DNA of 64,000 nt from Perlucidibaca piscinae DSM 21586 (GCF_000420045.1 NZ_ATUE01000006.1:650547-714546); one strand, 5' to 3'; shown: positions 1-10,094, counted from the first letter of the stretch. Notes: a model not told the origin generated them from the letters alone. Translations and numbers: made by a program.

Positions 1-1
1 T

Positions 2-109
2 CAGAATCCGATCATCCCGATTCTGACCCTGCCAGGCATCGGTCCGGTACCAAACCTGTCCGGAGATCTCATGGCGGAGTCACGCTACCGGCTCGAGTCC
101 GGAGGTTGA
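2..109 (+). CDS. TadE-like pseudopilin, C-terminal end (partial)
   Basis: The open frame enters from the left edge and stops with TGA at 107-109. Its 35 visible residues include ILTLPGIGPVPNLSGDL, which closely matches the C-terminal tail of the next gene (ITLPGIGQIPRLPADL). This is therefore most likely the end of a second TadE-like minor pilin in tandem with the one at 111. The tandem copy begins one base after this stop, and the 3' end here carries its Shine-Dalgarno (GGAGG, 101-105), so the two are probably translationally coupled. Without the N-terminus the family call rests on this local similarity alone. Confidence 0.7.
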   Translation, partial: QNPIIPILTLPGIGPVPNLSGDLMAESRYRLESGG

Positions 110-110
110 C

Positions 111-584
111 ATGACAGATCACGCACGCAGCCAGCTAGGTACCGCCACCATTGAGCTGGCACTGGTTTTCAGCCTGCTGTTCAGCATGGTCTGGGCCATC
201 ATCAGCTACACGCTTCCGCTCATTCTTCTTCAGAACATGCATCAGGCCGTGGCGGCCGCAACCCGGGTCGCGGCGCTGGTGCCGGTGAATACGGCCGACC
301 ACCAGGGCCAGGTTCGATCCGTCGTCGCAGCCGAATTGCGAAATCAGCTGGACTGGCTGCCTGCACGCTGGACCCAGCCACTCGATCTTGCCGCCAGTCA
401 GAACATCAGCTTCAGCACTGCCGCGGGTTGTCCGGCACAGCGCCCCTCTTGCCAACTGACCATTGAGTTGCGCTACCCGGGCTATGCCAGCCAACCTATC
501 GTTCCAGGCATCACCCTGCCAGGCATCGGTCAGATTCCACGTCTTCCCGCTGATCTGACGGCACACACACAAACCCTGCTTTGA
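111..584 (+). CDS. tadE: TadE-like minor pseudopilin
   Basis: 157 aa. The N-terminus has the TadE layout: a short basic leader, then TATIELALVFSLLFSMVWAI. This is a prepilin-like site with a Glu followed by one long hydrophobic helix (about residues 10-40). The rest is a periplasmic domain with two cysteines (CPAQRPSC) and the PGI(T)LPGIGQIP tail shared with the upstream partial gene. TadE pseudopilins are cleaved by the prepilin peptidase and help initiate or anchor Flp pili. The ATG at 111 has a GGAGG seven bases upstream. It converges on the TadG gene (stop codons 13 bp apart), so it belongs to a transcript entering from the left. Family is well supported; exact role among the several TadE copies is not. 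Confidence 0.85.
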   Translation: MTDHARSQLGTATIELALVFSLLFSMVWAIISYTLPLILLQNMHQAVAAATRVAALVPVNTADHQGQVRSVVAAELRNQLDWLPARWTQPLDLAASQNISFSTAAGCPAQRPSCQLTIELRYPGYASQPIVPGITLPGIGQIPRLPADLTAHTQTLL

Positions 585-597
585 GCAATCAGCCCTG

Positions 598-2688
598 TCA
601 TTGCACCAGGCTGACACCCTGTGCACTCGAACAACTCAGATTGGCTCCCACGTCAGAGATACCCAGTCCCAAACCCAACGCCGGGAACAGGGTTTGCAGA
701 ACCGGCGTGAGCAGCGGCGTGAGCACGGACGACACCAGATCCTGCACGCCGTCCTTGACGCCGTTGATGGTGCCGATGCCCGTGGTCAGCAACGAGCCCA
801 CCACTCCGCTGCTCTGGCTCTGGTAAGCCTCCAGATTGATGTCGCTGATCAGGCCGCCCAGGGTAGACAGCAAATCAGGCGTTGACTGCAGCCGCTTGTA
901 GGCTGGCCCGGTTGAGGCATTGATCTCCGGCAGATTGGCTTCAGCCGGTGCGGTGTAGGTCAGTGTTTGCTGTGTCATGCCAAGGCCACTGTTCTCGCTG
1001 CCCACACGCAGGGCAAGTCCGGCCTCAGGATAGTAGGTGGCATCATTGCGGTTGCTGACCCAGGTATTGGTGCTGGCCTTGTACCACTCCCAGTTCGAGC
1101 ACAGGGTAAGCAGGCAGGATCTTGGTCGGGCAACCTGGCGACCGAACTCGAGGATGGGAATGGCTGACGCTGCGGGCAGCGTCTGGTTGGCAAAGACTGC
1201 CGACTTCGACTCTGCCTGGGACACCGTGCCGTCTGCGTTGGTGTCCGTGCCGATACGGCCAATGCGCAGATCAGCGATTGAGGTCTTGGCGGGCACGGTC
1301 AGGGCCTTGGCCGCACCAGGTCCGCAGCTGTAGCCGGTGACGCGCGCCTCGCCACTGCCCACCTGCACCGCGACATCAAGCCGCACGTTGTTGGCCAGCG
1401 TCTTGGCATACGTCACGTTGAAACTGTTGCAGGTCGGCTGCAGGAAGCCGCCACACAGCACGCTGTTGAGCAGGCCGTCGATGGCACTGAAGATGTTGAG
1501 GCTGAGTGCGTTCTGCAGAAACGAGGTCACCGGGCTGGCCAGCTGAAGCACGCCATTGAGCACGTTGTCGACGACCTGGATGACCGTGCCGAGGCTGATG
1601 CCCGTATAGAGCCTTACTTGTGAGGACTTCACGAAGATGCGATTGGGACCGTCGTAGGTCGGCGCTTCCGCCACTGCCAGCGCCGGGTTGCCGATCGCGG
1701 ACAGCTGGGGAGGCTCGATGACCTTGATCGCCAGAGCCACGCCGCCCCCGCCAGCCAGCGGCAGGCTGATGTCACTGGCGACAGCGCTGTTCCTGTTGGC
1801 CAGCAGGATGCTCGAACGCAGCAGATCGAACAGGTTGACCTGTGCGTCCGCCCCCGCATAGGACGTGCCTGTCTGCAGATTCAGCACATCATCGAGAATC
1901 AGCGTAGTCGGCCCAGTAGCCAGCTTGAGCAGGTTGATGGCCCCCAGCGCTGCCGTGGTGCTGGCCGTTCCGGATTGCTGAGACAGCGCATCGGCACCCG
2001 CGGTCAGCACCTGACCGACGGTAACCTGGGTACCCAGCACCTGGTCATACCCCCCGGCCGACAGGTTGAGCGTCGTCTTCAACGCATCCAGGAAGTCAAA
2101 CAGGTTGATCTGTGACGACACCAGTCCGTTGTAGCCCAGCGCATCCAGCGACAGACTGCCGCCAAGCAATCCCCCCAGCACGGCGTTCAGCAGCGTGGCC
2201 TGGGTGCTGTCGATGCTGGCCACGGTGGTGCGCATCGTCAGGGCAGCCAGCGGCACGCCACGACTGGCGACAGCCACGGCACGCAGGGTGACATCACCGC
2301 CGAACAGGCCGCCGGCAATCAGGCTGGCAGGGACAGGTCTGGTCAACGTGACCCGAATGGTCTGCAGTCCGGTGGCATCCACCGTGAACACGCGCTCGCC
2401 ATTGCTGGACGAAAGCCGGCCGCACTCGGCGACCAGCGTGCCGGCCTGGCTGTCAAAGCCGTTGCGTGTAGCGGCCTGGCTGGCATAGCTGTTAGCCAGA
2501 GCACCGGGGCTGACGCAATCTGCCCCGCGAGCCACGGCCTCGATCGCGCTGACATCAGCCACGCGCTGCAAATCGCGCTTGGCGAGGTAGAGACGACCGC
2601 TGTCGATGACCAGCACCATGCACAGCACGGCAACCAGCGTGAAGCTGGCCGTGAGAATGGTGATGGCCCCGCGCTGGCGACGGGTCAT
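598..2688 (-). CDS. tadG: TadG-like Flp pilus assembly protein
   Basis: 696 aa. Begins MTRRQRGAITILTASFTLV followed by one hydrophobic segment and DSGRLYLAKRDLQRVADVSAIEA. This matches the N-terminal Tad/TadG signature (Asp after the TM helix, then the alanine-rich LQ.AAD.AA helix). The remaining ~640 residues are a large extracytoplasmic domain rich in Leu/Gly/Ser/Thr (DALGYNGLVSSQINLFDFL, with a similar QVNLFDLL later), with scattered cysteines and a Ca-binding-like DTNADGTVSQAE stretch. TadG is a membrane-anchored pseudopilin-like component of the Tad apparatus. It is the last gene of the long minus-strand operon, 6 bp after the DUF3613 gene. No von Willebrand A motif was recognised. Confidence 0.8.
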   Translation of the reverse strand: MTRRQRGAITILTASFTLVAVLCMVLVIDSGRLYLAKRDLQRVADVSAIEAVARGADCVSPGALANSYASQAATRNGFDSQAGTLVAECGRLSSSNGERVFTVDATGLQTIRVTLTRPVPASLIAGGLFGGDVTLRAVAVASRGVPLAALTMRTTVASIDSTQATLLNAVLGGLLGGSLSLDALGYNGLVSSQINLFDFLDALKTTLNLSAGGYDQVLGTQVTVGQVLTAGADALSQQSGTASTTAALGAINLLKLATGPTTLILDDVLNLQTGTSYAGADAQVNLFDLLRSSILLANRNSAVASDISLPLAGGGGVALAIKVIEPPQLSAIGNPALAVAEAPTYDGPNRIFVKSSQVRLYTGISLGTVIQVVDNVLNGVLQLASPVTSFLQNALSLNIFSAIDGLLNSVLCGGFLQPTCNSFNVTYAKTLANNVRLDVAVQVGSGEARVTGYSCGPGAAKALTVPAKTSIADLRIGRIGTDTNADGTVSQAESKSAVFANQTLPAASAIPILEFGRQVARPRSCLLTLCSNWEWYKASTNTWVSNRNDATYYPEAGLALRVGSENSGLGMTQQTLTYTAPAEANLPEINASTGPAYKRLQSTPDLLSTLGGLISDINLEAYQSQSSGVVGSLLTTGIGTINGVKDGVQDLVSSVLTPLLTPVLQTLFPALGLGLGISDVGANLSCSSAQGVSLVQ

Positions 2689-2694
2689 GAGCGG

Positions 2695-2943
2695 TCAGTC
2701 CTTGCCGCTGAGCTTGGTGTCGAACTGAACCGGCGGCACATCCTGGTCCAGGGTCTTGAGGAAGCGTGCCGAGGCCTTTTCACGGTAGGCACCGGAGAGC
2801 GCCTGCGGGTTGTCTGACTTCTGCTCACCCGTGGACTGCATGGCAAGCAGGTCATCCGTTGCCTGACCGGGGCTGCTTCCCGCGCTGACCGCGGCAGGCA
2901 TCAGCAGAATCAGCAACGTCAGCAATCGAGTCTTCATGCGCAT
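2695..2943 (-). CDS. small periplasmic DUF3613-like protein (copy 2)
   Basis: 82 aa. Signal peptide MKTRLLTLLILLMPAAVSAG followed by a short polar protein ending in REKASARFLKTLDQDVPPVQFDTKLSGKD. The pattern Y/ERE-KA..RF(L/I)KT.D...P..F is shared with the 81-aa protein at 6058-6303. Both follow a TadD gene, so they are paralogues in a duplicated module. DUF3613 proteins of this size are typically found inside Tad loci and have no defined function. Located 6 bp after TadD copy 2 and 6 bp before tadG, so co-transcribed. Either Met (2943 or 2937) could be the start. Confidence 0.75.
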   Translation of the reverse strand: MRMKTRLLTLLILLMPAAVSAGSSPGQATDDLLAMQSTGEQKSDNPQALSGAYREKASARFLKTLDQDVPPVQFDTKLSGKD

Positions 2944-2949
2944 ATCCTC

Positions 2950-3732
2950 TCAGGCGCGACGCGGATCAATCGGGCAGCGCACGCGCTGACCGTTGAGCCG
3001 CACCGACATCAGGTTGGCGCATGCCTCGGCAAGGCGTGCGCGTGTTTCGTCCGGTGGTGCCCAGCGCAGACTGAGCTGGCGCCACTCGTCGGCGTTGTTC
3101 ATGACCAAGGCGCGCAGCAGCAGGTTGAACACCGGCTGCGGATCGGCCTTGGCCAGCTCATGCGCCGTACGCAACTCGAAGGCCGCCTGATCATCCTGCT
3201 GCAGCTGCAGGAAGAGCACCCCGAGGTCGTTGCGATAGCGAGGCTCAACCGGGTAGGCCTTCACCACCCGGCGCAAATGACCTGCCGCATCGGTCAGTCG
3301 CCCTTCACGGGCCGCCAGCAGGCCAAGTCCGTGTTCAGCGCGCACATCGTTGCACTGGCGCAGCACGGCCTCGTACCAGCGTCGCGCCTGTGAGGGTGCC
3401 AGCTCGCGAAGAATGTCGGCGCGCAGCAGTGCCACGGCGGGCTGGGTGGCCGGCAAGGCATCCACCTGTGCCAGGGCCGCATACCAGTCGCCATCACGCA
3501 TCAGCGCCTCGATGACTGACCGCCGCAGCGACAGTGACTCGTCGGCGCGTGCACGGCAGCGCAATGACGGCAGCGGCTCGGCGCTGGCGAGGGCATCGTT
3601 GTCGACCATCGCGGGCGAGGCCGGCACCGAGGTATTCGACCGCACATCAACCGGGACAGGCCGGGTCGCCGGGCGACTCTGACAGCCCGCCAGCACCAGC
3701 ATCAGCACCAGCAGACCGCCAGCACGGATCAC
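2950..3732 (-). CDS. tadD: TadD-like TPR lipoprotein (copy 2)
   Basis: 260 aa. Lipoprotein signal MIRAGGLLVLMLVLAGCQ with lipobox LAGC, so probably outer-membrane attached. After a linker there are TPR-like helices: WYAALAQVDALPATQPAVALLRADILRELA, then EHGLGLLAAREGRLTDAAGHLRRVVKAYPVEPRYRNDLGVLFLQLQQDDQAAFELRTAHEL. TadD is the TPR pilotin-like protein of Tad secretion that helps RcpA secretin assembly. It starts 3 bp after the RcpA copy 2 stop. It shares the plan and motifs (ALLRADILR, HGLGLLA) with the TadD at 6325-7047, but only this one is a lipoprotein. Confidence 0.85.
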   Translation of the reverse strand: MIRAGGLLVLMLVLAGCQSRPATRPVPVDVRSNTSVPASPAMVDNDALASAEPLPSLRCRARADESLSLRRSVIEALMRDGDWYAALAQVDALPATQPAVALLRADILRELAPSQARRWYEAVLRQCNDVRAEHGLGLLAAREGRLTDAAGHLRRVVKAYPVEPRYRNDLGVLFLQLQQDDQAAFELRTAHELAKADPQPVFNLLLRALVMNNADEWRQLSLRWAPPDETRARLAEACANLMSVRLNGQRVRCPIDPRRA

Positions 3733-3735
3733 GGC

Positions 3736-5001
3736 TCAGCGCCCCGATGCCGGCGCATCCCCATAGGGTGACACCGGACCCTGCCAGAACAGGCTGCCGG
3801 CGCCCGGCTCGTACTGACGCCACGGCGATCCCGGCAAGGCAGGCAGCTGGGCATCCCGGCGCAGCGGACGCACCAGGCGTGGCGTGACGATCATCAGCAG
3901 CTCGCGATCATCGGCCTCGAAACGCGTGGAACGAAAGAAGGCCCCCAGCACCGGCAGATCGCCAAGTCCCGGCAGCTTGTCGACATTGCTGAGCGTGCTG
4001 CGTGACACCAGACCGCTGATGATGAAGCTCTCGCCATCGGCAAGCGCGATGGTCGTGTCGGTGCGACGGATACGCAGCGCCGGCACTTGCGTGCCCTGGA
4101 TGCTCAAGGCATTGCTGAAATCGAGTTCGCTGACCTCGGGCGCGACCTTGAGCAGGATCTGCTCAGCATCGAGGATGGTCGGCGAAATGGTCAGCCGTAC
4201 GCCGAATTGCTTGTACTCGATGGCCACCGAGCCGTTCTGGCCCTGCGGCACCGGGATCGGCACCTCGCCGCCGGCCAGGAAGTTCGCCGACTGGCCATTG
4301 AGCGCCACCAGCGACGGCCGCGATAGCGTGTAGGCATAGCCGGTCTGCTCGAGCAAGTTGATGGCAGACATGAAACGGTCGCTGCTGCCGCCCCAGAAGA
4401 TGTTGAAGGAATCGGCCACCGAGCCCAGGCTGGTGAGTGCTGCGGCACCCGGTGATGCAGTCACGCTGCCACTGCCGGGCGAGGTGAACACGTTGGGGCG
4501 GTTGCTGCTGCGGATCTGCAGGCGCGTGCCGACATCGATCAGCCTAGACCGGCTGACCTCGACAAAGCGGATGTCAGCCTGGATCTGAGAGGGCAGCGTC
4601 GCCAGGGTTTGACGGGTCTGCTGCTCGCTGCGGCCGGCCTGGGCTGGTGACGTCAGCTGCTGGGTAGCCTGCAGGTCCGGGGCGACGCGAACCAGCGCGC
4701 GCGCCGGCTCGCTGGCACAGGCGGTCCAGACGAAGAGACTGGTCTCGCCGGTGGACTTGCCCTGCAGCAGCAAGGTGCGTGGATTGACTACCGCCACATC
4801 GGCAACGCCAGGCTCGCCGATCGCGATGCGCGACATGGCGGCTGGCAGCGACAGGGTTTGCTGCAGGCCGGCACGGATGTCGATCTGTGCCGGCAATGCC
4901 GGACTCACGCACGCGGTGGCGTAAGTCGAGAGCGGCATGAGGCTGATCAGAACAGACGATGCGACATGACGAAGGAGCATGACTGGATTCTCAAGGCGCA
5001 T
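3736..5001 (-). CDS. rcpA: RcpA/CpaC-type secretin (copy 2)
   Basis: 421 aa. Signal peptide (about 1-28), then a pilus-assembly N-terminal domain (LSLPAAMSRIAIGEPGVADVAVVNPRTLLLQGKSTGETSLFVW), then the secretin core. Secretin hallmarks are visible: LSRPSLVALNGQSANFLAGGE, VPIPVPQGQ, FGVRLTISPTI and VDKLPGLGDLPVLGAFFRS. It should form the outer-membrane channel through which the Flp pilus exits. It starts inside the end of RcpC copy 2 (11-bp overlap). It is strikingly similar to the other secretin at 11310-12554 over the core, with the same GGSS.RF..AI.LLEQ.GYAYTLS block. Family confidence is high; whether both copies are used is unknown. Confidence 0.9.
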   Translation of the reverse strand: MRLENPVMLLRHVASSVLISLMPLSTYATACVSPALPAQIDIRAGLQQTLSLPAAMSRIAIGEPGVADVAVVNPRTLLLQGKSTGETSLFVWTACASEPARALVRVAPDLQATQQLTSPAQAGRSEQQTRQTLATLPSQIQADIRFVEVSRSRLIDVGTRLQIRSSNRPNVFTSPGSGSVTASPGAAALTSLGSVADSFNIFWGGSSDRFMSAINLLEQTGYAYTLSRPSLVALNGQSANFLAGGEVPIPVPQGQNGSVAIEYKQFGVRLTISPTILDAEQILLKVAPEVSELDFSNALSIQGTQVPALRIRRTDTTIALADGESFIISGLVSRSTLSNVDKLPGLGDLPVLGAFFRSTRFEADDRELLMIVTPRLVRPLRRDAQLPALPGSPWRQYEPGAGSLFWQGPVSPYGDAPASGR

Positions 5002-5956
5002 CGGCGCGGTTCAACCCGCGGAAAATGACGATGTTGCCTGTACCAGACGGTTTGGCAGCGCTTGTCATGCCCGCGCGTGGTGATGTGGCTGGAGGAGGGT
5101 TGAGCCGTGGCGCCGCTTGCGCAGGACCCAGCGGTGCAAGCGCGCCAGCACGTTCCAGCCGGTTGTCGCGCGGACCGGTGCGACCGGCTATCACTGGCGC
5201 GACATCAGACCCGCCCTCATCAGCAGGTCGTATGGCCAGACGGAGAATGCCGACGCTGCTGGCCAGCATGAGCCGTGTCGTATCCTGCTCCCGTACGGCA
5301 AGAATGGCGGTACGGGCGGATCGGGGATCGCTTTGTTCAGCAGGCTGAGCGGATGGCGTTGACGTTGCTGGCGTATCCCCGCGCAAGGCAGCCGCGCTGG
5401 CCAGCTGCGTACCGAAGCCAACCACGCGCAAGGCGCGCATGACGACCTGGGCTGAACTGGACGGGCGGCTTTCACCAGGCACGTACATCAGCACATCCAC
5501 CGTATCACCTGGCTTGACGAAACCACCGCCGCCAATCACTTCATCCACAGCGATCGCAAGCGCCCGCTCACCGGGACGCAGCAGACGCGCAACCTCGCTG
5601 CCGGGCTGGAACTGGCCAAGCAGGAGCACGGAGCCCGCAGCAACATCCGTTTGCACAAACTTGCCGATCAGCTGTTCGGGAGCAGTAAATGCCTGAGGCA
5701 CCGGCATGGCCAGATGATCCAGCGCAAGATCTTCCGCGTTCAGAACCTGGAACGCCTTGAGATCACGACTTGCCACCAGTACCGGATGCCGATTGGCCGC
5801 TTCGGCAGCGGCCTGAGCCTTGACCTCGGCGACCGTGGCCTCGGCGGCAGCCATCTGCTGACGCGCCTCGACAGTGGTCTGATAACCAAACCAGCCCGCT
5901 GCCCCTGCCGCCAGCAACAGGACCAGACTGAGAATGACAAACAGCCGGCTGTTCAT
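4991..5956 (-). CDS. rcpC: RcpC/CpaB Flp pilus assembly protein (copy 2)
   Basis: 321 aa. Single N-terminal membrane anchor (MNSRLFVILSLVLLLAAGAAGWFGYQ), a short helical stretch, then an SAF/beta-clip domain (PVLVASRDLKAFQVLNAEDLALDHLAMPVP...LIGKFVQTDVAAGSVLLLGQF) and the CpaB signature ERALAIAVDEVIGGGGFVKPGDTVDVLMYV. RcpC/CpaB is a periplasmic partner of the secretin. The C-terminal ~60 residues are Pro/Ala-rich. A 101-bp gap separates it from the DUF3613 gene upstream, the largest gap in the operon and a possible internal promoter. Paralogue of 12556-13548, which has the same MNSR start and GGGGF.(K/Q)PGD motif. Confidence 0.88.
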   Translation of the reverse strand: MNSRLFVILSLVLLLAAGAAGWFGYQTTVEARQQMAAAEATVAEVKAQAAAEAANRHPVLVASRDLKAFQVLNAEDLALDHLAMPVPQAFTAPEQLIGKFVQTDVAAGSVLLLGQFQPGSEVARLLRPGERALAIAVDEVIGGGGFVKPGDTVDVLMYVPGESRPSSSAQVVMRALRVVGFGTQLASAAALRGDTPATSTPSAQPAEQSDPRSARTAILAVREQDTTRLMLASSVGILRLAIRPADEGGSDVAPVIAGRTGPRDNRLERAGALAPLGPAQAAPRLNPPPATSPRAGMTSAAKPSGTGNIVIFRGLNRADAP

Positions 5957-6057
5957 GCCCTACCCCGCCTACGAACACTGTTGCGAGCGTAACAGAATGC
6001 AGCCACGCATCGGTCCGGCATTACGAATCGCAACAAAAAGCCGCATTCCCTTAACGA

Positions 6058-6303
6058 TCAGCGCCCGACACGGAAGTTGTTGCCATAGAACGTGGCAGGA
6101 ATCGCGTAGTCATACGTCTTGATGAAACGATCGACGGCCTTTTCACGCTCGATCTCGTTGGCGGCCTGGACTGACACCCTGGAAGCGACGACACCACTAC
6201 GCTGCAACTCGAGCCACTCTGTCGTGCGCGGCTGAAATCTGTCCGCCTGAGCCAAGGGGGCAAGCAGCACCAATGCGCTGACGCTGAGCAGGAACTTTTT
6301 CAT
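6058..6303 (-). CDS. small periplasmic DUF3613-like protein (copy 1)
   Basis: 81 aa. Signal peptide MKKFLLSVSALVLLAPLAQA, then a short domain RTTEWLELQRSG...ANEIEREKAVDRFIKTYDYAIPATFYGNNFRVGR. Its ending resembles the 82-aa protein at 2695-2943 (REKA..RF(I/L)KT.D..(I/V)P). Located 21 bp after TadD copy 1 and the last gene of the first half of the operon. Function of the family is not known. Its constant place after TadD suggests a small periplasmic accessory of pilus secretion (inference). Confidence 0.72.
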   Translation of the reverse strand: MKKFLLSVSALVLLAPLAQADRFQPRTTEWLELQRSGVVASRVSVQAANEIEREKAVDRFIKTYDYAIPATFYGNNFRVGR

Positions 6304-6324
6304 GGCTGACTCCTATGTCTGCAT

Positions 6325-7047
6325 TCACAACCGCAACGGACAGGCGGATGCCTGACCTTTCTGAAGGGTAACCAGCTCACTGCAGCTCTGCAGCAAGCTG
6401 TCGAACTCGGTACGCGTCGGCTGCCATCGGGCGATCAACTGTTCGGCGTCCTTGCCATTGTCAGACACCATGGCAAGCAGCAGCAGATTCATCGCCGCGA
6501 GTCGATTGTCCGGATCCAGCTCGATGGCCACACGCAGCTCGAACTCCGAGGCCGGGTAAGCACCCTGCTGCAACAGGGCATAGCCAAGATCACTGCGAAA
6601 GCGGGCATCAGCTGGAGCCCGTCGTACCGCTTTTTCAAACTCGATCGTTGCATCTCGCCAGGCACTGCGCTGCCCGGCCAGCAACCCCAGTCCATGATGC
6701 GCATCCGCTTCACGGCAAGTCTTGCGCAAGGCCATGTACCAGTCTGCGGCTTCAGGTCGCTTGAGGCGCCGCAGAATGTCCGCTCGCAGCAAGGCAGTCT
6801 CGGCATCCTGCGCGGGCAATGACAGCACTTCCGCATAGGCTGCGTGAAGTTGTCCGTCACTCACGCGCTTGCTGACCAAAGAGCGTTTCAGCACCACGGC
6901 TGAGTCAATGGCCGTGGACGAGGCACACGCCAGCCGTGGCACATCCCTGTTCTGCGAAGCGATCAGATCAACCTCTGCCGCATGTGCCGCGAGGCTGACC
7001 AGACAGCCGAAAAGCAGCAACGCATCCCGGATGAAGCCACGGATCAT
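6325..7047 (-). CDS. tadD: TadD-like TPR protein (copy 1)
   Basis: 240 aa. Hydrophobic N-terminus (about residues 1-24, ending AAHAAE) reads as a cleavable signal peptide without a clear lipobox; its cysteine in FGCLVS is too early and poorly placed. TPR-like repeats follow: LHAAYAEVLSLPAQDAETALLRADILRRLKRPEAADWYMAL, HHGLGLLAGQRSAWRDATIEFEKAVRRAPADARFRSDLGYALLQQGAYPASEFELRVAIELDPDN. It overlaps the TadC stop (ATGA, 7044-7047), so translation is coupled. It is expected to support secretin assembly or stability. It differs from TadD copy 2 in lacking lipidation. Confidence 0.83.
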   Translation of the reverse strand: MIRGFIRDALLLFGCLVSLAAHAAEVDLIASQNRDVPRLACASSTAIDSAVVLKRSLVSKRVSDGQLHAAYAEVLSLPAQDAETALLRADILRRLKRPEAADWYMALRKTCREADAHHGLGLLAGQRSAWRDATIEFEKAVRRAPADARFRSDLGYALLQQGAYPASEFELRVAIELDPDNRLAAMNLLLLAMVSDNGKDAEQLIARWQPTRTEFDSLLQSCSELVTLQKGQASACPLRL

Positions 7048-7934
7048 GAGAAGGCATCTGCCAGGGAAATGAAGCCCGGACCCGCAATGAGAATGACCAG
7101 TGCCGGGAAAAAGAACACCACCATGACAATGGTCATCTTGGCAGACAGCTTGGACACCTTTTCCTGAAGGTCGGTCAGCCGCTTGCCATTCATCACTTCG
7201 ATCATCTTGGTCAGTGAGCTCTTGGCACTGCCACCCTGGGTCAGCATTTGCCTGAGCACCACCACGATGTCCGTGAACTCCGGATGATCAAGTGCTGCGG
7301 CCGTTGTCTGCAGTTCGCTTTCAAGACTCAGGCCTTGCTCGGCACGTCGCAAGGCCGTATCGAGCTCGTAGCCGAGCTCGGGAAGGACCTTTCTGCCCTC
7401 GATGACCAGTACGCGCAACGCCTGTTCGACGGCCAGGCCCGAGTCGAAGAGGATGCGCAGCATCTGCATGAACAGGGAAAGCTCATCACTCAGGCGTTTC
7501 ATGCGTGCCTCGGCGCGACCCACGATGAGCTTCTTGGGAAGCAGAAACCCGAGAATGGCCATGCCTGCGGCATACAGCAGATTGTTCCCTTCCGTGCCGA
7601 CCGACAGCAGCCAGAGTGCCGCTGCTGTTGCCAGCACCAGAGGCAGGATGGCGACCAAGGCAAACATCAGCGCACGCTGCTGATGCGTGCGGAAGCCGGC
7701 ACGCCAGACTGCCAGTGCCAACTCGCTGTCCTTCTCGAGGTACTTGCGAATGCGCTCCTGGTCATTGAACACGTCAGCCAGACGATTGCTGAAGAGCAGG
7801 GCATCGTCCTTGCCGGAGGGGTTCAGCGAGAGACGACGCTCGACAAGACGACGCTCCTGCATCTGGCGATAGATCACGTAACCGACCAAGGCGCCCACAA
7901 GCAGCAGCAGCGGGATGATGACCCAGAGGCTCAT
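7044..7934 (-). CDS. tadC: TadC inner-membrane platform protein
   Basis: 296 aa. T2SS GspF-type protein: N-terminal TM (WVIIPLLLLVGALVGYVIYR), paired TM helices at about 90-135, the cytoplasmic T2SSF domain (LSDELSLFMQMLRILFDSGLAVEQALRVL...EQGLSLESELQTTAAALDHPEFTDIVVVLRQMLTQGGSAKSSL) and a C-terminal TM (MTIVMVVFFFPALVILIAGPGF). TadC pairs with TadB as the platform that couples the TadA motor to pilus polymerisation. Begins 1 bp after tadB stops and overlaps tadD by 4 bp. Confidence 0.92.
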   Translation of the reverse strand: MSLWVIIPLLLLVGALVGYVIYRQMQERRLVERRLSLNPSGKDDALLFSNRLADVFNDQERIRKYLEKDSELALAVWRAGFRTHQQRALMFALVAILPLVLATAAALWLLSVGTEGNNLLYAAGMAILGFLLPKKLIVGRAEARMKRLSDELSLFMQMLRILFDSGLAVEQALRVLVIEGRKVLPELGYELDTALRRAEQGLSLESELQTTAAALDHPEFTDIVVVLRQMLTQGGSAKSSLTKMIEVMNGKRLTDLQEKVSKLSAKMTIVMVVFFFPALVILIAGPGFISLADAFS

Positions 7935-7935
7935 G

Positions 7936-8814
7936 TCAGATACTCCTCAACATGCGCCAGATCACCAGCATGCCGGCGAGCTGGGCACACCCGGCACCGA
8001 TCAGGATGTTCAAACCGGTTGGATCGTCGATCATGGTCATCAGGTAATCCGGATTGACTGCCATCATGTAGGCGCCCAGCGCAATGGGCATGAGGCTTAG
8101 CAGGGTGGCACCCACCCGGGTTTCACCGGTCATGGCCTTGAGCTGACGTGACGCCTTTTCACGCTCCTGGATCAGGTTGATGACGTTGTTGAGCAGCTCG
8201 ATGAGACTGCCGCCAAAACGCGCATTCACGCTGATGCCGAGGGCAAGCACCCGCAGCTCCTGCAGGTTGTAGGTTTCCGCCAGGTCATTGAATGCTTCGG
8301 GAATGGTCATGCCCAGGGTGATGTTGCGACGCAGCTTCTCCATCACGGACTTGAGCGGCTCCTCGGCATCATCCGTGGCAATGAAGAATGCGTCGCCGAT
8401 GGTCTTGCCAGTGCGCATCATGCGCACCACCTGGTCCAGCAGGCGCGGCATCTGGGCGATGAGCATGCCTTGACGCCGACTGAACAACACGGTGAGTACC
8501 GTGTAGCCCGTGGCCAGAATGCCGACCAACACCAGAGCCCCGGCCTTGATGCCCAGGGAAAAAGTCACCGCAATCACCACCACAACCAGTCCCAGCGCCA
8601 GAATGCGCCGTGCCGTGTCCGAGAGGGAAAGACCCGCCCTCTCCAGAACCGTGGTCACCCAGTCCCGGCGATAGGCCTGGAATCGCTGCATGCCCACCGT
8701 GGCAAGGCGCTGCTCGATCAGCTCCTCCTTGGCACGCTCACGACCCTGCGCGACAAAGTAGAGTGCACCGATGAGGAACAAGGCCGCGAGAAACAGGTAG
8801 ACAAATATGGCCAT
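7936..8814 (-). CDS. tadB: TadB inner-membrane platform protein
   Basis: 292 aa. N-terminal TM (IFVYLFLAALFLIGALYFVAQ), a central TM pair around residues 65-105, a T2SSF domain (MPRLLDQVVRMMRTGKTIGDAFFIATDDAEEPLKSVMEKLRRNITLGMTIPEAFNDLAETYNLQELRVLALGISVNARFGGSLIELLNN) and two C-terminal TM segments. It is the second GspF-like platform subunit of the Tad machine. It sits 2 bp after tadA and 1 bp before tadC, the standard tadABC order. Confidence 0.93.
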   Translation of the reverse strand: MAIFVYLFLAALFLIGALYFVAQGRERAKEELIEQRLATVGMQRFQAYRRDWVTTVLERAGLSLSDTARRILALGLVVVVIAVTFSLGIKAGALVLVGILATGYTVLTVLFSRRQGMLIAQMPRLLDQVVRMMRTGKTIGDAFFIATDDAEEPLKSVMEKLRRNITLGMTIPEAFNDLAETYNLQELRVLALGISVNARFGGSLIELLNNVINLIQEREKASRQLKAMTGETRVGATLLSLMPIALGAYMMAVNPDYLMTMIDDPTGLNILIGAGCAQLAGMLVIWRMLRSI

Positions 8815-8816
8815 GA

Positions 8817-10091
<1,275 letters not shown>

Positions 10092-10094
10092 GAC

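Noticed and set aside
5970..5992. CTGT-N10-ACAG dyad upstream of rcpC copy 2, considered as an SOS box
   Set aside because: LexA sites of this group need an 8-bp spacer; here it is 10, and the arms have a mismatch when extended.
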